Below the pieces are notes generated by a model. It saw only the letters and a list, made by a program, of their open reading frames with translations. It was not told the origin of the DNA and made no database searches. 64,000 nucleotides of DNA from CAWACP01 sp963780655 (GTDB lineage Bacteria > Acidobacteriota > Terriglobia > Bryobacterales > Bryobacteraceae): positions 1,302,001-1,366,000 of the forward strand of contig CAWACP010000004.1 in NCBI GenBank assembly GCA_963780655.1, given 5' to 3'. Every line of letters begins with the position of its first letter. Within the stretch, counting starts at the first letter, position 1. A program made the translations under genes and the position numbers. Of this stretch, positions 51,570 through 59,481 are shown piece by piece.

Positions 51570-53927
51570 TCAGCGCGACTCCGGCGCCGCCGGAAGGCCG
51601 AGGCCGGCCGCCAGATAGCGTAACTGCCGGCGCCCGGAAACCAGCTCGAGCGCGATTCGTCCGTCCGGCTGCGACGCCCCCTGGCCGGTGAACGTCTCCC
51701 GGTCCTGCCGCGCCAGAACACGGTCGATCACCAGATCGGGCAGCGCGTCGGCGCGGAACACGTAGTGTCCGGAGACCTCGTCGAAAGCGGCATCGGGGGC
51801 CAGCAGGACATCGCGCGCGGCGAACGCGCCTTCCATGTGCGCGCTCGCGAGTAAGCCGAGTCCCGTGCCGGCAGCTGTCAGATTGCCGTTCACGTCCAGC
51901 GACCCCTCGCGCCATGGAAGATCGAGAACCGCGCCGCTGAGCCGGTATTGTGGGCCGGCGCCGGTGAGGGATGCCGCCAGGGCGCCGGTTCCGGAGGCTT
52001 CGTCCAGATTCCAGGTAATATCGCGCAAAGCCACGGCCGTGCCATTCCAGCGAAGACGCGCCTTGAAGCTGCCCAGGTTCTCGCCGCGCGCGAGCAGAGA
52101 CCTCACCTGAACTGCGCCCTCGAGGTTGCGGGTACGCAGCCATTCGGGGGCAACGGACCGGCGGAGCCGCAGCCGCGTGAGCAGAGTTTCCGGACGCCTC
52201 AGCGTGGGCGTCAGTAGGCGCTCCAGCTCCGCCGCGTCAGTGTCGCCGAGCGCGATACGGATGTGGTCGGCCGCCGCGGGGGAGCCGGCAGCGTGGTAAT
52301 CCGCGGCCACCTCGATTTTGCCGGCACGCGCTCGCAGCCCGGTGATGCTCACCCCATCGGCTCCGGTGCGTATGCCGGCCGTTGTGACCCTGAGCGGACC
52401 GGCGAGGCCCTCGATTTCAAGCTGGGCGTCACGCAACGTATACTCGCCTGACCACGTTCCCGCTGCGTCTCCCTTCTGCTCGTAGCGCAGCGATCCCGCC
52501 GCCGTGCCTCCCCGAGCGGCGTCGAGCAGAGGCGGCACGCTGCCCTGCAGAAGAGCGGAGGAAGCGGCGCGCAACTCGCGCAGCGCGACAGCCTTCGTGT
52601 CGATACTGACGGTGACTGCGCGCGCCGCGCCGTCCCACGCCGCCGATATATCCGCGGACTGGCCGTCATCGAGCGACACCGTCGCCGGGCCGAATGTCAC
52701 CCGGCCTCCGCCAATGGCGATCTTTGCCGTATCCAGGCGCGCCGATCCCACCGACGGCACGGTTACCGACGAATTGACCAGCATCAACGCGCCGTCAAGC
52801 TCGCCGGGATGCGCCCACGCCAGCGATCCGCTGACCGCGCCCTGGACGGTCATCTGTTCGGGCAGCGGGAAGCCCATGTGCCGGGCCACTCCCGCCAGCG
52901 ATTCTGCGGCGAGGTCCGTGAAGGAGGCCGTCATCGACCACCGCGGCGTGGACAAGTAATCGTTCAGCCGGAACGCGGCCTGCATGGGCGCAGGCTGGCC
53001 TTCCGCGGCGGACGTAGTGAACTCCATCTCCTGCGATTTCAGATCCATCGATCCGCGAAACGGCACGTCCCAGCGCTCGCCCGCGGCCGAGGTGAGATCC
53101 GAGCGCCGCACGTCAGCCACGGTTACGGTGCCCTGAATGGCGGGCTTCGCTACGGGACCGGTAAGATGCGCATCGACGATGACCTCGCCGTGCACGCCGC
53201 TGTCGCCCGCGCCGAACAAACGGCTCAACTCGATGATGGAAGTGCGCTGGACGCCGACGGCAAGTGACAGTTCGTCGTGGCCGCCGATTTCGCGAACGGT
53301 CCCGCGGCAACTGATATTCCCGAAGCCCTGGGCGCCGCGGTCCGTGCGGGCCGGTTCGCCCTCGAACTTCACCACCAGCTCTCCAGCGCTCCTCGCGTAA
53401 ACATCGAGGTCGGCATCGCGAATGTAGAACACGGACTTGGTGTCGCCGAACTTGAAATTCAGCCGTGCCGACCGCACCTCGATATCGGGAACATCCGTAC
53501 GCGAACCTTGATTTCCCGCTGCCATGCGCGCCACGAACGCCTGAATATTCCAGGAGCCGCTGGCCGGACGGACGAGGTTCACATCCGGATCGTCCAGACG
53601 CAGGCTGGAAAACGCGATCTTCCTGCCGAACAGACTGGCCAGCTCGAGGCGCGCGGTCAGCCTGCCGACGTGCATGAACGGCTCGATGCCGGCCTGCGGA
53701 TCGTCGCTGATCAGCACGTCATCCATCTCGAACCCGGGGCCGCTGAACAGGCTGTAGTGCACCGCGCCGGCAATGCGCACCTCGCGCCCGAGAGACTTCT
53801 CCAGAGCGGACTGTATGCGCGCTCGAAAGGCGCCGGCATCGATGTAGGGCGCGGAAAAACCGGCGATCACCACGATCAGCGCGGCGCCGGCGATCAGCCG
53901 GCGAACGAGCCGCCACGGTATCTTCAT
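51570..53927 (-). CDS. AsmA-like envelope protein
   Basis: 785 residues from ATG 53927. One N-terminal TM (LVRRLIAGAALIVVIAGFSA) is followed by the AsmA N-terminal domain (FRARIQSALEKSLGREVRIAG), which also holds FEMDDVLISDDPQAG. A long repetitive beta region follows, with the AsmA_2-like DUF3971-type end. AsmA-like proteins span the periplasm as lipid-transfer bridges in Gram-negative bacteria. This supports a double-membrane organism. Confidence 0.87.
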   Translation of the reverse strand: MKIPWRLVRRLIAGAALIVVIAGFSAPYIDAGAFRARIQSALEKSLGREVRIAGAVHYSLFSGPGFEMDDVLISDDPQAGIEPFMHVGRLTARLELASLFGRKIAFSSLRLDDPDVNLVRPASGSWNIQAFVARMAAGNQGSRTDVPDIEVRSARLNFKFGDTKSVFYIRDADLDVYARSAGELVVKFEGEPARTDRGAQGFGNISCRGTVREIGGHDELSLAVGVQRTSIIELSRLFGAGDSGVHGEVIVDAHLTGPVAKPAIQGTVTVADVRRSDLTSAAGERWDVPFRGSMDLKSQEMEFTTSAAEGQPAPMQAAFRLNDYLSTPRWSMTASFTDLAAESLAGVARHMGFPLPEQMTVQGAVSGSLAWAHPGELDGALMLVNSSVTVPSVGSARLDTAKIAIGGGRVTFGPATVSLDDGQSADISAAWDGAARAVTVSIDTKAVALRELRAASSALLQGSVPPLLDAARGGTAAGSLRYEQKGDAAGTWSGEYTLRDAQLEIEGLAGPLRVTTAGIRTGADGVSITGLRARAGKIEVAADYHAAGSPAAADHIRIALGDTDAAELERLLTPTLRRPETLLTRLRLRRSVAPEWLRTRNLEGAVQVRSLLARGENLGSFKARLRWNGTAVALRDITWNLDEASGTGALAASLTGAGPQYRLSGAVLDLPWREGSLDVNGNLTAAGTGLGLLASAHMEGAFAARDVLLAPDAAFDEVSGHYVFRADALPDLVIDRVLARQDRETFTGQGASQPDGRIALELVSGRRQLRYLAAGLGLPAAPESR

Positions 53928-53964
53928 CGCGCCGCCCTCAGCATTTGTGGCGCACGAGTTACGG

Positions 53965-54023
53965 GCAGGCTGAAAGCCTGCTCTACTTCCCACCGAGAAC
54001 AGTAGAGCAGGCTTTCAGCCTGC
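53965..54023. repeat. Two facing family A palindromes
   Basis: GCAGGCTGAAAGCCTGC plus TCTAC (53965-53986) and GTAGA plus GCAGGCTTTCAGCCTGC (54002-54023) face each other across 15 bases, giving a larger inverted pair between two same-strand genes. Confidence 0.85.
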
Positions 54024-54039
54024 ATGTCCGGGGGTCTCT

Positions 54040-54621
54040 TCATTGCGCGGCCCTCAGGAGCTCTTGATAATCGGCGGGCGTGTCGATGTCGCGCAGAACG
54101 GCCGGGTCGTCCACATCCACATAGCGCGTCCGGCCGCGATGGCGCCGGATGACATCGCGGGCCTGCGCTTCGGGCGCCAGCTCCAGAATCTCCCGGGCCA
54201 TCGCGGAGGAGATGCACACCGGATGTCCGTGGCGCCCTTCGAACCTCGGTACGACGATATCCGCGGCTCCCGCGAGCGCGGCCACGGCCGCTACGGTGTC
54301 CTCTCGGACTGCGGCGTGGTCCACGGGCAGGAAGAGCATCGCGTCGGCGTCGGCGGCGCGCAGTCCGCATTGCAGGGAGCTGAGCATTCCGCGCGCCGGA
54401 TCGGGATTCACGGCGATTTCGCCGAAGGCGGGCGTGGCCGCGGACACCTGATCGGAATCGAAACCGGTGACCACGATGACGCTGTTACAGTGACGGTGCA
54501 GCAAAGACGCAAGACGGCCGATGAAGGTCTCGCCCGCCAATTCGAGCAACGCCTTGGGCCGGCCCATGCGGGACGATGCGCCGGCCGCGAGAATCACCCC
54601 GGCGATACGCGGAACATTCAC
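54040..54621 (-). CDS. MocA-like molybdenum cofactor cytidylyltransferase / NTP transferase
   Basis: 193 residues from GTG 54621, overlapping the XdhC stop (GTGA). The nucleotidyltransferase motif is AGVILAAGASSRMGRPKALL, followed by SSLQCGLRAADADAMLFLPVD. MocA attaches CMP to the molybdenum cofactor for the xanthine dehydrogenase family. Pairing with XdhC supports this function over MobA. Confidence 0.87.
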   Translation of the reverse strand: MNVPRIAGVILAAGASSRMGRPKALLELAGETFIGRLASLLHRHCNSVIVVTGFDSDQVSAATPAFGEIAVNPDPARGMLSSLQCGLRAADADAMLFLPVDHAAVREDTVAAVAALAGAADIVVPRFEGRHGHPVCISSAMAREILELAPEAQARDVIRRHRGRTRYVDVDDPAVLRDIDTPADYQELLRAAQ

Positions 54622-55454
54622 TTCAGCGCGGCCCGCCGCGTCTCGCTCGCGAATACCGACAACGACAGCCGCCGCCACTCGGAGGAAGCGTTCCTGCGCA
54701 CGGCGATCATCTCCGCAACCACCGCGACCGCGATCTCCTCCGGCGTAATGGCCCCGATGTCGAAGCCCATGGGCGCGAAGATGCGCTCGAACGCCGATCG
54801 CGGGATTCCTTCCTTCTCCAGCTCCTTCACCACCGAGATCACCTTGCGGCGGCTGCCGATCATGGCGATATAGCGCGCCGGCGTGTTCACGGCATGACGC
54901 AGCGCCAGCATGTCGTCGCGGTGCCCGCGGGTGACGATGACAATGTAGCTGGTATCGTGAATCGCCAGTTTCGGGAACAGCTCTTCGTACTCTTCGGCGT
55001 GAATCTCGCCCGCCTCCGGAAACCGCTCGCGATTCGCGAACTGCTGGCGGTTGTCCACGATCACCGTTTCGAAACCGGCAATCGTGGCCACCTTCGACAG
55101 GCTCTTCGAGATGTGCCCGGCCCCGAAAATGAAGGCCTTCGGCTGCGGGATGACCGGCTCGACGAAGATGCTCAACTGCCCTCCACAGATCAGCCCGTTG
55201 TCGTAGGCGGCGTCCTGTCCAAGGTTGAAGCTCAGATTTTTCGGGCGCTCGGTGGCGATGACTTCGCGCGCCGCGTTCCACACCTCGGCCTCGACGCAGC
55301 CGCCGCCGATGCTGCCGGCGATGGACCCATCCTCGCGTACCAGCATCTTGGCGCTCTCATAGCTCGGGATAGAGCCGTTCACCTGAACGATAGTAGCCAG
55401 CGCGCATTTCTGTCCGAGCCGTCGCAGCCGGAGCAGCTCGTCGTAAACGTCCAT
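54618..55454 (-). CDS. XdhC-family maturation factor
   Basis: 278 residues from ATG 55454. The N-terminal XdhC/CoxI domain has CALATIVQVNGSIPSYESAKM and SIGGGCVEAEVW. The Rossmann C-terminal domain has AFIFGAGHISKSLSKVA and IAMIGSRRKV. It delivers sulfurated Mo cofactor to xanthine dehydrogenase-type enzymes. The dehydrogenase subunits are not in the window. Confidence 0.92.
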   Translation of the reverse strand: MDVYDELLRLRRLGQKCALATIVQVNGSIPSYESAKMLVREDGSIAGSIGGGCVEAEVWNAAREVIATERPKNLSFNLGQDAAYDNGLICGGQLSIFVEPVIPQPKAFIFGAGHISKSLSKVATIAGFETVIVDNRQQFANRERFPEAGEIHAEEYEELFPKLAIHDTSYIVIVTRGHRDDMLALRHAVNTPARYIAMIGSRRKVISVVKELEKEGIPRSAFERIFAPMGFDIGAITPEEIAVAVVAEMIAVRRNASSEWRRLSLSVFASETRRAALK

Positions 55455-55513
55455 TTGTATCGATTCTATACCGGGCACAGGCTCCAGTTCCCGCTCCAGC
55501 TGAGCCGCAACCA

Positions 55514-55576
55514 AACCGCTCCCTCACGGTCGCGGCTCAGCCAGCGATTCCGAGCCGCGACCGTGAGGGAGCGGTT
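55514..55576. repeat. Palindromic repeat, family C
   Basis: Nearly perfect inverted arms beginning AACCGCTCCCTCACGGTCGC around a CAGCCAGCGATTC loop. It is almost the same sequence as at 51491-51552 and lies just upstream of xdhC. Confidence 0.85.
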
Positions 55577-55676
55577 GCACGGCGCCGCAAGTTTCCAGCG
55601 GTCTTGTCATACTGGCCCCTCGCAAAAGCAGGAATACCTCGTTTTGTGGCCGCGAGTGCAACATGTTACACTGAAA

Positions 55677-55913
55677 ATGATGCAGGATAGCCACGTTATC
55701 AACTCGATGTACTATTGCGGTCGAACCAGACCGAATGGACCGATTCTGGTTCTTACCACCGGCGCATATGTAGTGGCCGAGTACAACGAGCGCACCGGAA
55801 GCGCAAAATGGCAGCGTGTGGTGCAGGCAAGCCAGCGCGCGAACATCGAAAACTGGCTGGTTCAGCACTTTCCGCCCAAGACCAGGCCGGCCGTCTCCTC
55901 TGAGGGCAGGTAA
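55677..55913 (+). CDS. Hypothetical small protein, 78 residues
   Basis: Starts at tandem ATGs (55677/55680). MYYCGRTRPNGPILVLTTGAY, VVAEYNERTGSAKWQRVVQA and NIENWLVQHFPP look like a small beta-alpha protein. I do not recognise it. An AT-richer stretch with AACATGTTACACT lies just upstream and may hold the promoter. Confidence 0.5.
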   Translation: MMQDSHVINSMYYCGRTRPNGPILVLTTGAYVVAEYNERTGSAKWQRVVQASQRANIENWLVQHFPPKTRPAVSSEGR

Positions 55914-56190
55914 CCAGCTCTCCATTACCCCCTTTCGCGCCGCTGCATACCCGCAAGAGGGCATGCAACGAAACTGAGAGTTCAGCGTGACCCTACTAAG
56001 GGGTCGCCACTCTACGGCCGATGGGTTGTGAGTCTGGTTCTATTCGGCTTCGTTGAAGTGGCGACCGCCTTTCCGGCCTCCGTGCGCTAGTCCGGCGCGC
56101 TTTATCCGATGTTGTTACAATTGAACATCCACTCCAGTGCGGGACCCGTTTTTCCCGACGCATTGAAGCGTCCGCCAGGAAGCGGCCAGA
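55914..56190. other. Intergenic gap before the LysR gene
   Basis: No gene or strong repeat recognised. It holds the LysR ribosome site (AGGA near 56177-56180). No inverted repeat stands out as an autoregulatory site. Confidence 0.35.
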
Positions 56191-57135
56191 GTGGCCGGGC
56201 ATCCGATGGACCTTGATCAGCTCCATACGTTTCTCGAGATTGTGCGCCTGAAGAGCTTCTCCAAGGCAGCGCAGACGTGCTATCGCACACAGCCGGCCAT
56301 CAGCGCTCAGGTTCGCCAGCTCGAGCAGGAGCTGAATACCACGCTGTTCGAGCGCCTGGGCACGCGAATCTCGCTGACCACCGCGGGCCGGATCCTGGCC
56401 GAGTATGCCGAGCAGATCCTCGACCTCCGCCGGCGCGCACAGGATGCCATCAACGAGCTGGAGAAGGTGCCGCGCGGCGAGCTGGTGATAGCCGCCAACG
56501 AGGCCACGTGCATCCACGTGCTGCCGGGCGTGTTTTCCGCTTTCAAGAAGCAATATCCAAACGTTCAGATTCTGGTGGACCGGTCCTATGGCGCGCGCGT
56601 GGTCGAGGCGGTGCTCGACAACCTGGCTGACTTTGGCGTCACCCAGCTCCCCGTGCACGAAAAGAAGCTGCAGGTGGTCAGAATCCATACCGACGAGATC
56701 AAGCTCCTGGTAATGCCCAGCGATCCGCTGGCCGAAAAGGAAAGCGTCGGCTGCAGCGAGCTGGCGAAAAAGCCTCTGCTTCTTCCGAAATCGGGCGCCA
56801 CGCGTACGCGTCTCAACAGTTGGCTGGAGCCCATCGAGGACGAGGTCAGCATCTCGATGGAACTGGATTCCACCGAGATGCTGAAGCGCTTCGTCATGGC
56901 TGGGCTGGGTTACTCATTTCTCGCCGGATCACATTGCCGGGAAGAAGTTGAGAGCGGAAGGCTGGCCACGGTAACGCTGTCGCCGGAGCCGATGATGCGT
57001 CACCTCGGATTGATTTATCGCAAGGATAAGGCGCTTTCGAAGGCTGCGCTCGGCTTCATTCAGGTTATATTGGAGCATGCAGGGGAGCGGCGCGCCACGA
57101 TGATGACAGCCCAGTCCGAGGTGGCGGTACCCTGA
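56191..57135 (+). CDS. LysR-family transcriptional regulator
   Basis: 314 residues from GTG 56191 (AGGA about 10 bases upstream; ATG 56206 is the alternative). The helix-turn-helix is DLDQLHTFLEIVRLKSFSKA, then PAISAQVRQLEQELNTTLFER. The effector domain follows, with ELVIAANEATCIHVLPGVF and KPLLLPKSGATRTRL. The target is unknown, and no divergent partner is close. The next gene follows after 13 bases. Confidence 0.92.
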   Translation: MAGHPMDLDQLHTFLEIVRLKSFSKAAQTCYRTQPAISAQVRQLEQELNTTLFERLGTRISLTTAGRILAEYAEQILDLRRRAQDAINELEKVPRGELVIAANEATCIHVLPGVFSAFKKQYPNVQILVDRSYGARVVEAVLDNLADFGVTQLPVHEKKLQVVRIHTDEIKLLVMPSDPLAEKESVGCSELAKKPLLLPKSGATRTRLNSWLEPIEDEVSISMELDSTEMLKRFVMAGLGYSFLAGSHCREEVESGRLATVTLSPEPMMRHLGLIYRKDKALSKAALGFIQVILEHAGERRATMMTAQSEVAVP

Positions 57136-57148
57136 CGGGGAGATTGGC

Positions 57149-57514
57149 ATGGCCCGCCACACGATTCGCAGCTCCACCATCTTCATCTCGGTAGGGGACG
57201 AGACCCGCGTCTATCGTTCCGTGGACGAGGTCCCGCCGCCGCTGCGCCGCAAGCTCGAAGAAACCACGACCGGGCTGAATTCCGCCACAATTCTGATTGC
57301 CGACCGACGCGGACGGGAAGAGATCGTGCGGGCCATTCGCGGCCTGCCCTCCGGCGTGAAGTCGCGCCTCGCGTCGAGCCTCTACGCGCGCGCGCATTCG
57401 CGGCGGGGCTGGCGACTGCGCTTCGACTGGCGGATGCTGGTCCGCCACTGGGCCGAGATTCTTCTACCCGGCGTCATCGGCATTTCGGTCTGGCTGCTGC
57501 TCAGCATGAAGTAG
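57149..57514 (+). CDS. Hypothetical tail-anchored protein, 121 residues
   Basis: A soluble N-terminal part (FISVGDETRVYRSVDEVPPP, then LNSATILIADRRGREEIVRA) and one C-terminal TM (EILLPGVIGISVWLLLSM). No family recognised. It is probably co-transcribed with the LysR gene 13 bases upstream. Confidence 0.6.
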   Translation: MARHTIRSSTIFISVGDETRVYRSVDEVPPPLRRKLEETTTGLNSATILIADRRGREEIVRAIRGLPSGVKSRLASSLYARAHSRRGWRLRFDWRMLVRHWAEILLPGVIGISVWLLLSMK

Positions 57515-57516
57515 CC

Positions 57517-58218
57517 CTATTCTCCAATCACTCGACAGGACAATACCAGAATGAGGGGGCTGTCGGAGCCTATGCTCGTTTTGCCTATGACTACCTTCTG
57601 GCCCTCTCGCAGATCGAGATTATCGGCGATGATGCGTACCGGGGACCCGGCGCTGAAGTCCACACGGTTCAACTGGATTTCGCGAACTCCGGTTTCGCTG
57701 GTCGAAAGGTTGACAGTGTTGATCCCAAAACCGTAATCGTGGAGAACTCCGCTCTCGGACGTTGTTCCGCCCGTGCGGCCGCCATGGCCATCCTGTGTGC
57801 GCAGCACGAAGCTGGTGAGAATCTGCAGGTTGCCGTAGCCGAAGGCGGCGCGTAGCTGCTTCGCCACTCCCTCCAGTTCAGCGGGTATGGCTTCTCCGGC
57901 CTGCGCTTTGGTGACCAGGAGCCAGCCGGTGACCTCGATGTCAGGCTCGTGCCTCTGGACATCCATGTGCTTAATGGCCTCTTCGGCGGCGGCAACCGCA
58001 TCCTTCTGGCCGCTGATGGCGATGTAGCCGGCGACTCGGTCCGACGCGGTGACGCCGAGGATGTCAAGCAGGCGCCGTAACTGGTTATCCGGCTCCAGAT
58101 ACTTCACCGCGACGAGCTTCCGCACCACCGGCTCCTTCGGGGCGGTATCTTCGGCACGGGCGCAGACAGCAGCCAGCGCGACAATCAGCAACTTCGCGAG
58201 CATACGATTCATAGTCAA
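57517..58218 (-). CDS. Secreted protein, secretin-N0-like repeat, unknown function
   Basis: 233 residues with a signal peptide (LAKLLIVALAAVCARA). Residues about 30-90 (VAVKYLEPDNQLRRLLDIL, YIAISGQKDAVAAAEEAIKH) resemble the short beta-alpha repeats of secretin N-domains. The rest (LNRVDFSAGSPVRIIADNLD to the end) is beta-rich. Its ATG overlaps the stop of the upstream membrane protein by 4 bases, which places it in the sigma-factor operon. Confidence 0.7.
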   Translation of the reverse strand: MTMNRMLAKLLIVALAAVCARAEDTAPKEPVVRKLVAVKYLEPDNQLRRLLDILGVTASDRVAGYIAISGQKDAVAAAEEAIKHMDVQRHEPDIEVTGWLLVTKAQAGEAIPAELEGVAKQLRAAFGYGNLQILTSFVLRTQDGHGGRTGGTTSESGVLHDYGFGINTVNLSTSETGVREIQLNRVDFSAGSPVRIIADNLDLREGQKVVIGKTSIGSDSPLILVLSCRVIGE

Positions 58219-58622
58219 TCAACCTCCCAAAGGATCACTACATTCGGGTCACTGGTTTCGAGCCGCACCAGCAGCGGCTCGTTGTGTGGCGCACGCTTCA
58301 GCGTGCTGGTGTGGGCTTTAGCCCACACTCGTGGAGCGCGAGCTGAAGCTCGCACCGGCACGCTGAAGCGTGCGCCACGAACCGGCGCGGTGAGAACCGG
58401 GACCTGCGGCGCCTGCGCCAGCATGGGCGGTCTCACGGCGGCCGGTTCCACCGGCCGCCACAGGGCCAGCACGATGCAGGCCGCGACGGCCGCAATCGCG
58501 CTGACGGCCCGGCGGACCCGGCGCCTCCGCCGGATCCGGCCCAGCACGCGCTGCCGAACCGTGGCGTAAGCCGCCGCGGGCGGCTCGGGCAGACCTCGCA
58601 GGTCCAGATCGTCGCCCTTCAT
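58215..58622 (-). CDS. Single-TM protein of the sigma operon, carrying an in-frame palindromic repeat
   Basis: 135 residues. A short cytoplasmic part (DDLDLRGLPEPPAAAYATVR) precedes one TM (AVSAIAAVAACIVLALW) and an outer part. Position right after an ECF sigma gene, with ATGA overlaps on both sides, suggests an anti-sigma or accessory role, but no zinc motif is seen. Residues about 82-112 (GARFSVPVRASARAPRVWAK onward) are the translation of the 93-bp family B palindrome. The natural tail resumes at EPLLVRLETSDPNVVILWEVD. Confidence 0.75.
   Translation of the reverse strand: MKGDDLDLRGLPEPPAAAYATVRQRVLGRIRRRRRVRRAVSAIAAVAACIVLALWRPVEPAAVRPPMLAQAPQVPVLTAPVRGARFSVPVRASARAPRVWAKAHTSTLKRAPHNEPLLVRLETSDPNVVILWEVD
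58286..58378. repeat. 93-bp palindromic repeat, family B, inside a coding region
   Basis: Arms GTGGCGCACGCTTCAGCGTG and complement, with an inner hairpin TGTGGGCTTTAGCCCACA. Same length and layout as 12314-12406. 93 is a multiple of three, and no stop occurs in the gene's frame, so the host protein gains 31 residues. Confidence 0.88.
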
Positions 58623-59167
58623 CTTTTCCTCCGCTCGAGCCGCGCGACGATCGCCTGCAATCGCGCGCGCCCCTTCGAAATCTGCGACCGTACGGTCCCC
58701 GGCGTGGAACCGAGGATCTCCGCCACCTCCGCCGTCTCCAGATCCTCGATCTCGCGCAGAACGATGGCCTCTCGCTCCTGCGGCGGCAGCAGCGAGAGCG
58801 CTTCTGCCACCAGCGCTCGCCGCTCGTCAGCCGTGATGCGTTCTTCGCGCAATTCATCTACCGCCATATCCTTCTCATCCAGTTCCACCACTGTCCAGCG
58901 GCGTTTTCTCGCCAGATCCCGGCAGACGTTTACCGTAACGCGATAGAGCCATGGGCGCATTTCGGCATCGCCCGCGAACTTGTGCCGGTTGCGGTACAGC
59001 CTGAGAAAGACCTCCTGCGCGGCATCCTGCGCATCCTGCAAATTCCCGAGCAGCCGCATCGATGTCCGGAGCACCGGCTGTTCATGAGCGCGCATGAGCT
59101 GCTCGAAGCGAGCATCGCTGTCCTCCGGCTCCGCGGCGGGGCGAGCCTGATCTGCTATGCCGAACAT
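58619..59167 (-). CDS. ECF-type RNA polymerase sigma factor
   Basis: 182 residues from ATG 59167. Region 2 is ARFEQLMRAHEQPVLRTSMR, with DAQDAAQEVFLRLYRN and MRPWLYRVTVNVCRDLARK. Region 4 is LSLLPPQEREAIVLREIEDL, with TAEVAEILGSTPGTVRSQIS. It heads a three-gene operon with the TM protein and the secretin-N0-like protein, joined by 4-base overlaps. Confidence 0.93.
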   Translation of the reverse strand: MFGIADQARPAAEPEDSDARFEQLMRAHEQPVLRTSMRLLGNLQDAQDAAQEVFLRLYRNRHKFAGDAEMRPWLYRVTVNVCRDLARKRRWTVVELDEKDMAVDELREERITADERRALVAEALSLLPPQEREAIVLREIEDLETAEVAEILGSTPGTVRSQISKGRARLQAIVARLERRKR

Positions 59168-59233
59168 GAGGCGCGGCGCATTCGCTTCCAAACATGTATA
59201 ACTGCGCGTTGCCCTGAAACGTTGATGGGAAAT

Positions 59234-59290
59234 GTAGAGCAGGCTTTCAGCCTGCAGGGGCAGCTTGAAAAACCGCAGGCTGAAAGCCTG
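59234..59290. repeat. Two family A palindromes upstream of the sigma gene
   Basis: GTAGA plus GCAGGCTTTCAGCCTGC (59234-59255) and, in the opposite sense, GCAGGCTGAAAGCCTG (59275-59290). They lie in the 313-base gap between the sigma gene and the IS110 element, which holds no recognisable gene. Confidence 0.8.
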
Positions 59291-59481
59291 TCTCCATGGC
59301 CCTGCGGGCCACCAAAGACCATGAAAACCCGCGCGCGTGACGGCTTGCATCGTGCCTGCATCAAATGTGGTAGGCGCTACCGGCGCGAGATCGTTAGAGC
59401 AGTGGAGTAGTCGAGTCCGCAAGCCTGTCTGATCCGGAATCCGCGTTTGAACCAATCAATGTACGCCCCACGGGTAGTACG

